DNA of 64,000 bases, taken from assembly GCA_019454045.1 (NCBI GenBank), contig SKCR01021142.1, positions 1 through 64,000 on the forward strand, given 5' to 3'. The first letter of the stretch is position 1; every line of letters starts with the position of its first letter. Made by a program: the position numbers and the translations under genes. A model generated the notes under the pieces. That model ran no database searches and was not told the DNA's origin. It saw nothing but the letters and a program-made list of their open reading frames with translations. The stretch is from Zanthoxylum bungeanum. Taxonomy: Eukaryota > Streptophyta > Magnoliopsida > Sapindales > Rutaceae. This document shows positions 49,015-58,865 of this stretch, in pieces.

Positions 49015-49605
49015 TAGACATTTAGCGTCGAAATACAATAGTCGAAGCTAAATGTAAGACATCTAGCGTCGAAATACAATTGTCGACGCTAAATTAAAGA
49101 CATTTGGCGTCGATTATTATTCGACGCTAAATTAAAGACATATAGCGTCGATTATTCTTCGATGCTAAATGAAAGACATTTAGCATCGAATAATAATCGA
49201 CGCTACATGTAATACATTTGGCGTCGACTATTGTATTTCGACGCTACATGTCTTACATTTAGCGTCGACTATTGTATTCGACGCTAAATAAAAATTAAAT
49301 TTCCCAAAATAATAACCCTAATGTTTTCATTAGCCGCCTAATATTTGGCGTCGAATACATCAACGCTAAAAGTCAATTAATTTGGCGTCGAACAATAGTC
49401 GACGCTAATTGTAATACATTTGGCGTCGACTATTGTATTTCGACGCTAAATTAAAGACATTTAGCGTCGACTATTGTATTTCGACGCTAAATAAAAATTA
49501 AATTTCCCGGAAAAATAACCCTAATTTTTTCATTAGCCGCCTAATATTTGGCGTCGAAGTCTTCGACGCTAAAAGTCAATTAATTCGACGCTAAATGTCG
49601 TTTAA
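49015..49605. repeat. Internal cluster of CACTA subterminal-type repeats
   Basis: A third dense cluster of AGCGTCGA/TCGACGCTAAA words, between the two genes of the element. It contains a tandem duplication of about 200 bp: the run from 'cgacgctaaataaaaattaa' through 'attagccgcctaatatttgg' occurs near 49280 and again near 49480. It directly precedes the transcript start region of the second gene. Confidence 0.85.
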
Positions 49606-50352
49606 ATCCCTAAAACCAGTGTTTCTCTTCTTCCTCGGCTCAAAGCAAAAACTCGATTCTCCCTCTCCTATTCGATTCTCCAGCAGTGAAGAACGAAGGA
49701 AAATTACAGGTAAGTCTCATTTGTTGATTTAAATTTGTTAATGAGGATGAATTTGATGAAATTGAGGATGAGATTGAGGATGAATTTGATGAATTTGAGA
49801 TTGATGAAATTGATGATGAATTTTGGAATGTAGTACTTACAGTTTTATATTGAGTAATTTGGAGATGATGATGATGTTGCCAAACTGCTGTTCTTGCCCA
49901 GAACAGCAGCAAATGCTGCTGTTCTGGGCAAGAACAGCAGCAAATCTGTTCTGGGCATGAATGTTTATGTATATGTATGTTCTGGGCATGAATGTTTGTT
50001 ATGGTTATGCGTGTGCATGAGAAGTCGTGTGATGAGTTTGGTGTGTCGTGATATGTATGTATTGTTTGATTGTGTGGCTTGTGATGTATTGGTTGTTAAA
50101 TGTGCTTCGTGGTTGGTTGAATTTTTGATTGTGTGTGTGACTGTGTGTATGTACGTGTATGATGGAACTCGTAGATTATATGGATAATGAATGCATATGT
50201 GAAATGAATAAATGAATGAATGAATTTGAAAACGAAAGTGAGCATTCGATGTTATAAACGCTTTTGTTAAGTTGTATTGACTTGTATGGATATGTATGTA
50301 TATGTATAAGAACTTTGGAATTTGATGACGCTAATGCGACGGGTTTTTGCAG
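49606..50352 (+). other. Leader and 5' UTR intron of the second CACTA gene
   Basis: A C/T-rich leader (49612-49709) ends in ATTACAG|GTAAGT, and an AG at 50351-50352 precedes the start codon directly, giving an intron of 49710-50352. The intron holds the perfect inverted repeat described separately and TG-rich stretches. Confidence 0.6.
49885..49940. repeat. Perfect 26-bp inverted repeat with 4-base loop
   Basis: Arms 49885-49910 and 49915-49940 are exact reverse complements, separated by AAAT. Transcribed as part of the 5' UTR intron it would fold into a 26-bp hairpin. A partial third copy of the arm sequence (ctgttctgggca) follows at 49946 and again near 49979. Confidence 0.9.
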
Positions 50353-51790
50353 ATGGCACCGGGCAATCGCAAACGGCCTACCACGGCTCCATCTACATCA
50401 GCAAGGGCAACTGGCCCTGGTGATTTCTCTGTTAGCACAGGTAAGTCCAGTACAGTGAAGGGTCGAGGACGCACCCGTGGCCTGGGGTTGGATAAGTACG
50501 TTAAGGCTCACGGCCGTATCCGGATAGAGATATCAGATGATGGACACACTCAAGTCGGACAACATAATTCAGCGTTTAATACAGCCATTGGAGCTACAGC
50601 TCGATATGAAGCTCCCAAAAACTACGTATCTTGGAGCAAGATACCGTGGGAGACGAAAATGAACCAGCTATTCCCTTCGCTACTGGTAAGTTTTCGATAT
50701 TGTTTGTTATTTAACATTTTTATTTTAAATTTATTTTTACTCGAATTTTCATGTAGGAATGGTTCGACTTCGATCTGACCCAAGTGAATGTCCAACAATA
50801 TATTGACTACCACATGGGGAAAAGTTATAAATATTATAGAACAAAAGTCCTGAAACCAATATTCGACGAACATGGACCTTCAAATGCTCCACAACACAAG
50901 CCTGATTTTATAGAGGAACAATATTGGACATTCTTATGTGAGCTTTGGTCTAGCAAAAAACACGAGGTAAATTTTGAAATAAACGGAAATTTATAATTGT
51001 CTTTGTTTTCGGTACTTACAGTGTTGGTAAATACAGGATAAATGTCACGCAAATACGGAAAATTGAAGTCACTTGCGTTTTAACCACCGTGGAGGTTCGA
51101 AGCCATTTATCCAACATCGTGCCGAACATTCTGAGGTAAATATATCCTAACGTAAAATTTAACAGTTAATTGTTTTTACTAATCTGGAATAATATTAAAT
51201 TTATTTTATGTTTATAACAGAGTAGCACAGGTGAGGTGCAATCATTTCCAGATTTTTTCCGTGTGACGCATTACAGTGAGAGGAACAGATGGATAAATGA
51301 AGAAGCCGAACGCTGCTATGTAAGTTTCAGTTTTTAAAATAAAATAATTAATATTATATATGTTAACTTTTTTTCTCAAATTCTAATATTAACTTATTTT
51401 TTGAAACAGAACGAAATGATGGAACTCCAACATCAAACTCAGGAGACAGGGTCCGACCCCATACCAGATGAGCAGCTGTCGCAATTGGTTTTCAAGAATC
51501 AGACCGCTTACAACGTTGGTCTTGGCACTCGTAAGAAACCAACGTCATCTGCACGCAACAGTGGTAATTCGGACAATGTCTCTCTTCGAGATGAGTTAGT
51601 CACCACCAAAGACGAGCTGCAGCAGACTAAGGAGAAGCTACAACAGGTCACGGTGGACCACGAGAAGAAGATGATGGACCACGAGAAGAAGATGGAGCAG
51701 TTGGAACAGCAAATGCTGGCTTTCCGTCAGATGTTCGAGGCCTCAATGAGTTATGGTGCATCGGGCTCGAGCGTCCCGCCATCACAGTAG
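50353..51790 (+). pseudogene. Second En/Spm-family transposon protein, one in-frame stop
   Basis: Matches the plant Ptta/En/Spm transposase family (Transposase_24): a basic N-terminus, then GRTRGLGLDKYVKAHGRIRI, a WSKIPWETK segment, FDFDLTQVNVQQYIDYHM, HRGGSKPFIQHRAE, and a C-terminal coiled coil of DHEKKM repeats. Exons read 50353-50685, 50757-50966, 51037-51135, 51221-51319 and 51410-51790, all with GT..AG introns and consistent phase. Exon 3 has one TGA (51064-51066), where a CGA-type codon would be expected, so this copy is probably inactive unless that exon is skipped. In En/Spm the second protein binds the subterminal repeats; that role here is inference. Confidence 0.8.
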
Positions 51791-51974
51791 CAATTAATTT
51801 TATATTTGGTTTTGTATAAACATTTTGAACAAATAGATTTAATATAATATTTCTTTTTTCTAAAACAAATTTCAATATAATATTTCGTCATTTTGTTATT
51901 AATTACATTTTTTTTCAACTAAATTAAATATTTTAGACCAAAAAATAAGTAAATTACTAATTTTTTAAAAAATA

Positions 51975-52471
51975 AATTTTTTACTTTTAGTGTCGAATAT
52001 TTCGACGCTAATAGTATAAAAAATGGCCGATGTAAGCGTACATATAATATTTTTTTAATATACGTTAGCGTCGATAAATTTCGATGCAAAAAATCAAACT
52101 TTTAGCGTCGAATATTTCGACGGTAATAGTAAAACAAATGGTCGATGTAAGCTTACATATAATACTTTTTTAATATACTTTAGCGTCGACAATTTTCGAC
52201 GCTAAAAGATTGAATTTTTGCATCGAATTAATTCGTCGCGAAATATAAAATATAGCGTCGGACAATTTACTTTAGCGTCGAAAAAAATTGGACACAGAAT
52301 ACTGTTTTTTAGCGTCGCATTTAATTATTTCGACGCTAAAAGTGATTTTCGTCGACATTTTATCGTCCATTTTTTGCGTCTAATTTTTTCGACGCTAAAT
52401 GTCTTTTGCGTCGAAACCGTCGGTTATGGCGTCGAAATAATTCGACGCTAAATGGTCTAATTCTTGTAGTG
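51975..52471. repeat. Right subterminal repeats and terminus of the CACTA element
   Basis: More than a dozen TTTAGCGTCGA/TTCGACGCTAA words in both orientations up to the terminal TTCTTGTAGTG. The array includes two near copies of a 120-bp stretch with 'atggncgatgtaagcntaca' wording (52023 and 52138). Confidence 0.85.
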
Positions 52472-53260
52472 ATGTTTGATGTATCTGTTATCATTGGCAT
52501 GTGTTTCCGTATTTATAGTTTACGTAATGTAAACATCCATACTTCTTGTAAGTTTGACCGGACATGTTAATTGAATATTACGTTCGACCAACCTTGAGAC
52601 ATGTCCGGCCAGGAATTTCTCTAAAGAGACTGAAGTTTGGAGCCTGTAGGAATTTCTAGTTGGGTTCTCACAGTCATAGTTGTATATTAGTTCTAGTTTA
52701 GTTTCAGTGAATTCATTGAAAGAGATTGGTTGTAAGTTGAAAGTTTTTCTAGTGGCAGTGGGCTATAAATATTACACCATTCCTACTAATAAAAGTTTGC
52801 AAGTACATACGTAGTTGGGCAACATACTTGTTTGTCCATACTTATAAAGGCATGTATTGAATTGTTTAAAACTTGAAGTGAGAGCAGGGGCGGCTGGTAG
52901 AGCACAACTGGTCTGTAGACTTAGGATGCATGTTTGATGTATCTGTTATCATTGGCATGTGTTTCCGTATTTCTAGTTTACGTTGTGTAGACATCCATAC
53001 TTCTTGTAAGTTTGACCGGACATGTTAATTGAATATTATGTTCGACCAACCTTGAGACATGTCCGGCCAGGCTTCTCCGAGGCCAGGCATATGAAATGCA
53101 TGCCAAGATTTATTCCAGTACTATTTCATATTAACTATTATAATAATGTAGAGATATTTTTCTTGTTTCATTTGCTTTTCCTTTATTATTCATGTTTGCG
53201 CCATTGTGTGATATATAAACTGTTTTTGTGTGATGTTGCATTATAAGATGTGGGAATACC
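52472..53260. repeat. Old repeat DNA with a 145-bp direct repeat
   Basis: The stretch from 52475 (tttgatgtatctgttatcat) to 52617 (gtccggccagg) recurs at 52931-53071. Between them is a TATA-like 'ggctataaatatta' near 52767. Together with 37208-37218 the first copy reconstructs the site into which the CACTA element inserted. Possibly LTR remnants; no gene seen. Confidence 0.6.
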
Positions 53261-53269
53261 TCATTTGAG

Positions 53270-53480
53270 CATAAATATTTCCGAACCCAAACGGGTTTTA
53301 AGTCGGACCTTGCGAGGGGTGTATTGCGACTTTAAATCATTCATAGTGTTTCATACTGGATAGCGACTCCCAAATCACCGATTAGTCCCCTCGTGAGATT
53401 ATTCATACTCTCTAGGGCTGCGAGCCTAACAGTGTAGTGGTCGCCGATGCCATAGGCATAACGGTAAATCCTACTTCGCT
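53270..53480 (+). mobile_element. Tat/Ogre-type LTR end fragment
   Basis: Resembles the minus-strand LTR end at 2841-3050: 'ttccgaaccca', 'cttgcgaggggtg', 'tagcgactcc', 'tagtcccc.cgtg', 'gcgagcctaa' occur in the same order. No primer site follows, so it is a remnant. Confidence 0.6.
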
Positions 53481-54477
53481 CCTACACTTCACAATGCGAC
53501 AAAACTAGATTAGCGGCTAGTGGTAAGGTGACTTTGCCCCAGCTATGGCAAATTCTCCCAACAAACTTCGGAATTGGACCCTGTGGACAAAATTATCCCA
53601 ATTAAAGTGGTCTTGGACTTTGCTAATGATCCTGGACGAACTTAATCTCATGGCCTGAAATATGATGTCCTTTATAATGCAACAGAACGTGGTTAGCAGG
53701 CAGCGGCAAAGTTGGCTTTACCACAAATGTACAAAAATGACCTGCGGCAAAACTCTAAAGCTTGCAGAAAATAATTTTGTCGTGGAAATTTTATGTCACA
53801 AGATACGAATGTGACTAGTATCGAATTCCTCCCGTGACACCATGCATCCCAGCTATAAAAACAACACAAAACAAATAATGTTAACATATTCTCCAACTCT
53901 GAAACTATCGAAAATATTACTGAAAAAATTCCAATATTTACTAGGATGTGCTTCAAAGAGCTTCGAAACATTCTTAGATAAGACCTTTTTAGAATAAATC
54001 ACTTCCATAACAGATTTCGCTTTCCATATTTACAAACATTAACATATAATTTCATGTCCATTCCCATTGTGATTGGTAGACGCACCCTAAATTCTTGAAC
54101 TGTTCAAAGGGCCTCCATTGAATCGATGTTTATGATATGACTTTAAAAAAAAATGCTTTTTATATCCTCAAATGTAGCATTACTCTTGGCATGGAGATGT
54201 CAAGAGGCAATCTTAGTATTGACAGATTTTTCGTCTTTGTTATATTCTATTCTAATGGCTTCTGTCTTATCTAGTGGAAGTATGGCAAAAAAAATAAAAA
54301 TCAAATAAAAAATCAAATGAGAAAGAAGTCGATGTATTTCATAATAGATAATCAACATTGTCACACCAGAATGAGAAAAATATAGATCAGGCACAATAGA
54401 CGGTATTAATTTATTATAATAAAAGCAAAGCATATATAGTATAATTTACATGATCATGATTATCCCTTTGGTACCTC
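53481..54477. other. About 1 kb without a recognisable gene
   Basis: No conserved frame. Before Copia F inserted, this DNA continued directly into 58640 and so lay downstream of the host gene. Confidence 0.5.
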
Positions 54478-54879
54478 CAAGGTGTTGTGAACCTACTGAA
54501 GAGTGTTTATGAGGAAAGTGTACTCTCTATTACTACTTGAATAGAATTTACAAAGATTACAAACTTTGTTACAAAAAACCTCACACTTCACTCTCTAAGC
54601 TCTCTTACTTGGAGTTTAAACTCTAAGCTTTCTTTACTTGAAGCTTACTTGTTGGAGATGCTTGAACTCTCAAATTACAGCTCAATTTATAGGCAATGAC
54701 TTGCCTTCTGACTCAACACAATTAGTGCAGTGGTTGTCATAATTATCCACCAATTGAGTGGTTAGGGTGGTTACATCAAAACCATTAATTGATTAATGGT
54801 GGTTGTAATAAATCAATCATTCAATTTGCATGTTGGATTCATATCAATTCTCATTCAAAAACTGCATCCGAAATGATTT

Positions 54880-57502
54880 TCATCTGATATCTATTCCGGC
54901 TATGTTTCTGCACAGGTCTAGCTTATCTCGTGTAACCACCTTTGTTGTCATGTTAATAGTGTCTCTGCACAATACTTTTCTAATGTCTTTTTTCTTCACC
55001 CATTTGTTCCTCAGTTCCTTCTTGCCTTGTGGAAAACTATCTAGCTCCCACTTATCAATAAGCATAATGTATTCAGATTCTAGATATCTGGCTTGTGGAA
55101 TCCTATCTTGCTCAGATCTTCTTGTCTGAGATCTACTAGTTTCAAGAGGTATGCCATCATCCAAATCTGTGGATGATCCTATAGCTTCTACTATAGTAGG
55201 TTGTGGCTCCCCGTGATCAACATTCTCTTCTACAGCTTTCAATGGAGTGGGTTGTGTCTCTCATTTCTCAATATCCTCACATGCCTCCTCTAGTTTTGCT
55301 TCTGGAATTTCATCGAGCACCTAATCTATGGCCAATTGTGTTGGTACATGGTTTGGATTTCTTTCGGTAGTGAAATTGGAAGACATATATGGCTTTTCAA
55401 TGTCTTCAATTGTATGGTCTTCAAGAAACTCTACATCACGTCTTATGATAACCATCTTTTCCTTCGGATCCTATAGTATGTATCCAAATTATTTATCTCA
55501 ATAGACTAGGAATATACATGGTGTAATCCTTGTATCGAGCTGCTGCTTGAGTTCCTTGGATAGGTGTCCAACAACTGAATACTTTAAAGTGAGAGTAGTA
55601 TGGATTCTTACCAGACCACACTTTCTCCGGAATCTCAAAATTCAACAGTACAAATGGTGATATATTGATCAGGTAGCAGTTGGTAAGAACAGCTTCTCCC
55701 CATAATGGCTTTGGCAGCTTAGCCATACTGATCATGCTTTTGACTTTCTCCATGATAGTGCAGTTTATTCTTTCAGCTGCACCATTATTCTATGGGGTAC
55801 GTGGAACAGTTCTCTCATGTCAAATGTCGTGTCTCCTACAGTGGGCATCGAACTCCTTCGAACTATACTCACCTCTATTGTTTGTGCGGAGGCACTTTAG
55901 TTTCTTAATTGTTTCATGCTCTACCATGGTGTGAAAAAACTTGAACTGATCTAGAACCTGATCCTTCGTCTTAAGGAAATACACCCACAATTTCCGAGAA
56001 GCATCATCAATGAAAGTCAGAAATTACTCGTTGCCGCCCAGTGAATCAACCTCCAAAGGACCACACATATGAAAGTGCACCAGATTAAGAAACTCTAATC
56101 TTCTCTTTGAGGAGAAATTAAATGAGACTCTGTGTTGCTTACCAAACAAAAAATAGTTGTAAGGACCTAGTGCAACATCCTTGGTAAGCTCATTCTTGGT
56201 CAGGCTAGACAACCCTTTCTCATTCATATGACTGAGCCTCTGGTTCCCAATATTTTGAGAACCATATTTTTAGCTACATTGAGGCTCTATGTACAAATCT
56301 TCACATGAGTCTTGTATAGTGTACCACAAATATGTCCTCGGGCGATAACCATGACATCTTTTTTAATTCTCTATGTGTCATTTCTGAAGTGACTGTCATA
56401 ACCCTGTTTATCAAGGGCTATCCCCGAGAGTACAATCGGCCAATGTTCTGGAACATGCAGGACATCCTCAAAGTTAATGTACACCTAATATTTGTTCAAA
56501 ATTTAATATCACTGATTCCTACTATCACAGAGGAACATATATTTCTCATATTCACTGTACCAAAGTCTCATGCTTTGTATGTTGTGAAGATATCTTTATG
56601 AGGAGTAACGTGGTGGGATGCTGCAGTATCTATCACGCACTCAACATATTAGCTTTTGGTGTGAATGAATATCTCATTCTGCATGGAGCATATGTCTACA
56701 TCTCATTGGATAACTACTAGTGTCTCTCTTTCGTTATTCTTCGGCTAGAAATTGCCTTGGCCCTGCATTCGTTGCAGTTTTGGGCAATTCTTCTTTAAGT
56801 GGATTTCTGTGCCACAATGATAGCACTTATAGGTAGGCATCCTTCTATCTAAGGACCTCTGGTTGTGCTTCCGTCTCTCCATATTTCTTTTCCTCGAGTC
56901 TCCATGACGAAGGCTTATGTCTGTTCAGAGCCAACAATTTTGTCCTGGATTTTTCATTTGACCAGACATCTTTTACCATAGGAATGGTAAGTTTGCCTCC
57001 TGGAGCTGAATTTCTGAGAGTAACCACCAATGTCTCAAAGATATCAGGAAGAGAACTAAGTAGTATGAGGGCTTGTAGTTCATCTCCCAGTTGTATGTCT
57101 ACTCAGGCAGCTAATTCACCAGGCTCTGGAACTCATTGGTGTGTTCTGCAGTGGAAGTTCTACTCCATAGCTTCAAATTCACTAAACGCCTAATTAATAG
57201 GGCTTTGTTCCTAGCAGTCTTGGCCTGGTACATGCCTTCCAGCTCCACCGATATTCTTAAGCATCTGTATCATGTGCTACGTGGTGGATGACGTTGTGGC
57301 CAATCCACTACCTAATCTAACCAAGAATTCTATTGTTGAGTTTATTTCAGTCACTCTTTTTGACAGAATCTGGTCTCACTCTCTTTGCCTCGATCATATC
57401 GAATATATCTTTACAGTGCAAATAATCTATCATCTGAGGTCTCCAGAGGGAGTAATTGGTTGATGTCAGTTTGATCATCACACCATAAGTGGAATCTTCC
57501 AT
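54880..57502 (-). pseudogene. Copia F gag-integrase remnant lacking RT
   Basis: gag begins at ATG 57502 with MEDSTYGVMIKLTSTNY, a usual Copia gag opening. A zinc knuckle CYHCGTEIHLKKNC lies near 56800. The pre-integrase/integrase start is near 56030-56220 (LGPYNYFLFGKQHRV, LVHFHMCGPLEV); the integrase end is near 55500-55750 (LPKPLWGEAV, CYLINISPF). The linker (RRSEQDRIPQARYLESEY near 55100) should lead into RT, but runs into the polypurine tract and LTR. Several frameshifts and stops. Confidence 0.85.
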
Positions 57503-57724
57503 TTTCATTTTAGGTTTAAAGTTTAAAATGAAAATAGGATAATCGAGGCTAATTTTCACAAACAGAAGGTCACCGTTACTTCCGGAATGAAAAAAAATGG
57601 TGGATTTGACTCTTCGTTGGTCCAAATCCGACACATGAGCAGATTTGTAAATTTTTGAAACGTCTGGGACTAAAATATAACTTTCAGAGACATCAGAGGG
57701 CTCAATGAAATTTACCAGGTATGA

Positions 57725-58060
57725 TGACATGTCTGACACGTGTCAGATGACGTGGCAGTTGATTATACTAAAAATGCTAATGTGACAGCTGACTATTCCG
57801 GATAAGCTGGAGTGGTAGATGACGAGGTTGCTGACTATAGCGGAATAGCTGATGTGCCAGTTGACTTTACTAGAACTGCTGACGTGGTGATACCGTGGCG
57901 GCTGACTATACTGGAACTGATGACGTGGCGATGAATTATCAGTTGAATGTACCGCAACTGCTGATGTGGCAACTGAATGTATCGGAACTGCTGACGTGGA
58001 GATGACATGGCTGACACATGTGTCGTCTTCAACCTCTAGAGCGCGTGTCGGCGCGTGGAG
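57725..58060. repeat. TGACGTGG-rich degenerate repeats in the Copia F leader
   Basis: Eight or so degenerate units of 30-45 bp built on 'aactgctgacgtggcggctgactatac' wording between primer site and gag. TGACGTGG is exact at 57748, near 57879, 57921 and 57992. A perfect 14-bp palindrome CTGACACGTGTCAG lies at 57733-57746. These are bZIP-type binding words; function is inference. Confidence 0.7.
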
Positions 58061-58639
58061 AGTGTTTTGTCTAGCGCGTGCTGGTTGGTCTGGCCTCTGT
58101 TTGATCTCTGGGAAATACCACAGTGCTCGTCTCGACGTGAACAAGTTGATGGTATGCTCAAAATTGATTTGGGAGAACTTTCCTAAAACCCGAATTTTTC
58201 CGTACCGAGTTTCGTTTTTCACCTCTAGGATCCCAAACGTATAACCAAAGCTACTGATACCACCTGTTGTGATTATCTGACCACTGAAGAGTGTTTACGA
58301 GGAAATTTTACTCTATATTATTACTTGAATAGAATTTACAAAGATGATAAATTTTGTTACAAAAATCCTCACACTTCACTATCTAAGCTCTTTTATTTGG
58401 ATCTTAAATCTAAGTTTTTTTTCTTACTTGAAGCTTACTTGTTGGGATGCTTGAACTCTCAAATGAGAGCTCAATTTATACGCAATGACTTGTCTTCTAA
58501 CTCAACACAATTAGTGGGGTGGTTGTCATAATTATTCATTAATTGAGTGGTTAGAGATGATTACCAAAACCATTAATTGATTAATGGTGGTTGTAATAAA
58601 TCAATCATTTAATTTGCATGTTAGATTCATATCACAAGG

Positions 58640-58865
58640 TGTATATTACCAACAAGGATAGTAATGCTGGAGTTTAGCCCGGCAAAGCAATGGAGCTCTT
58701 GAAGCAGTCCAAGTGCTAATACTTGTAAAATAACAACTCAAACAAAAATGGCAGTAACAAAGCCGCTCAAACTGATGCTTTAATGCAATGAATCTCATCA
58801 GATTTGTCTTATTGTACAATGTACTTGTAGTGTGCTCCATTTGTTAAGCATTTTGATGGAAACAA
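58640..58865 (-). other. 3' flank of the host gene
   Basis: About 225 bp between the stop codon and Copia F's 5' LTR on the same strand. I see no canonical AATAAA in it, so the 3' end of the transcript may lie within the LTR. Confidence 0.4.

Larger units (their letters stand above)
37219..52471 (+). mobile_element. En/Spm-type CACTA transposon, two genes, with nested Copia
   Basis: Terminal inverted repeats CACTACAAGAATTA (37219) and its mirror ending TTCTTGTAGTG (52471), flanked by the 3-base target duplication ATG (37216-37218 and 52472-52474), as expected for CACTA. Total 15.25 kb; without Copia E (7.07 kb including one duplication) 8.2 kb. Subterminal clusters of AGCGTCGAA/TTCGACGCT repeats lie inside both ends and also in the middle. 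It carries a TNP2-type transposase gene and a second En/Spm-family gene, both with disabling changes. The joined flanks resemble the repeat copy at 52920-52950, confirming the empty site. Confidence 0.93.
54483..58634 (-). mobile_element. Copia element F, deletion derivative
   Basis: LTRs 54483-54846 (3') and 58265-58634 (5'), both TGTTGTGA..ATATCA in plus-strand order, flanked by the target duplication CAAGG (54478-54482 and 58635-58639). Primer site TGGTATCAGTAGC on the minus strand at 58250-58262, next to the right LTR. The internal region has gag, zinc knuckle, integrase and the linker before RT, but RT and RNase H are absent. LTRs have diverged by many substitutions, so it is not recent. 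Confidence 0.92.
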
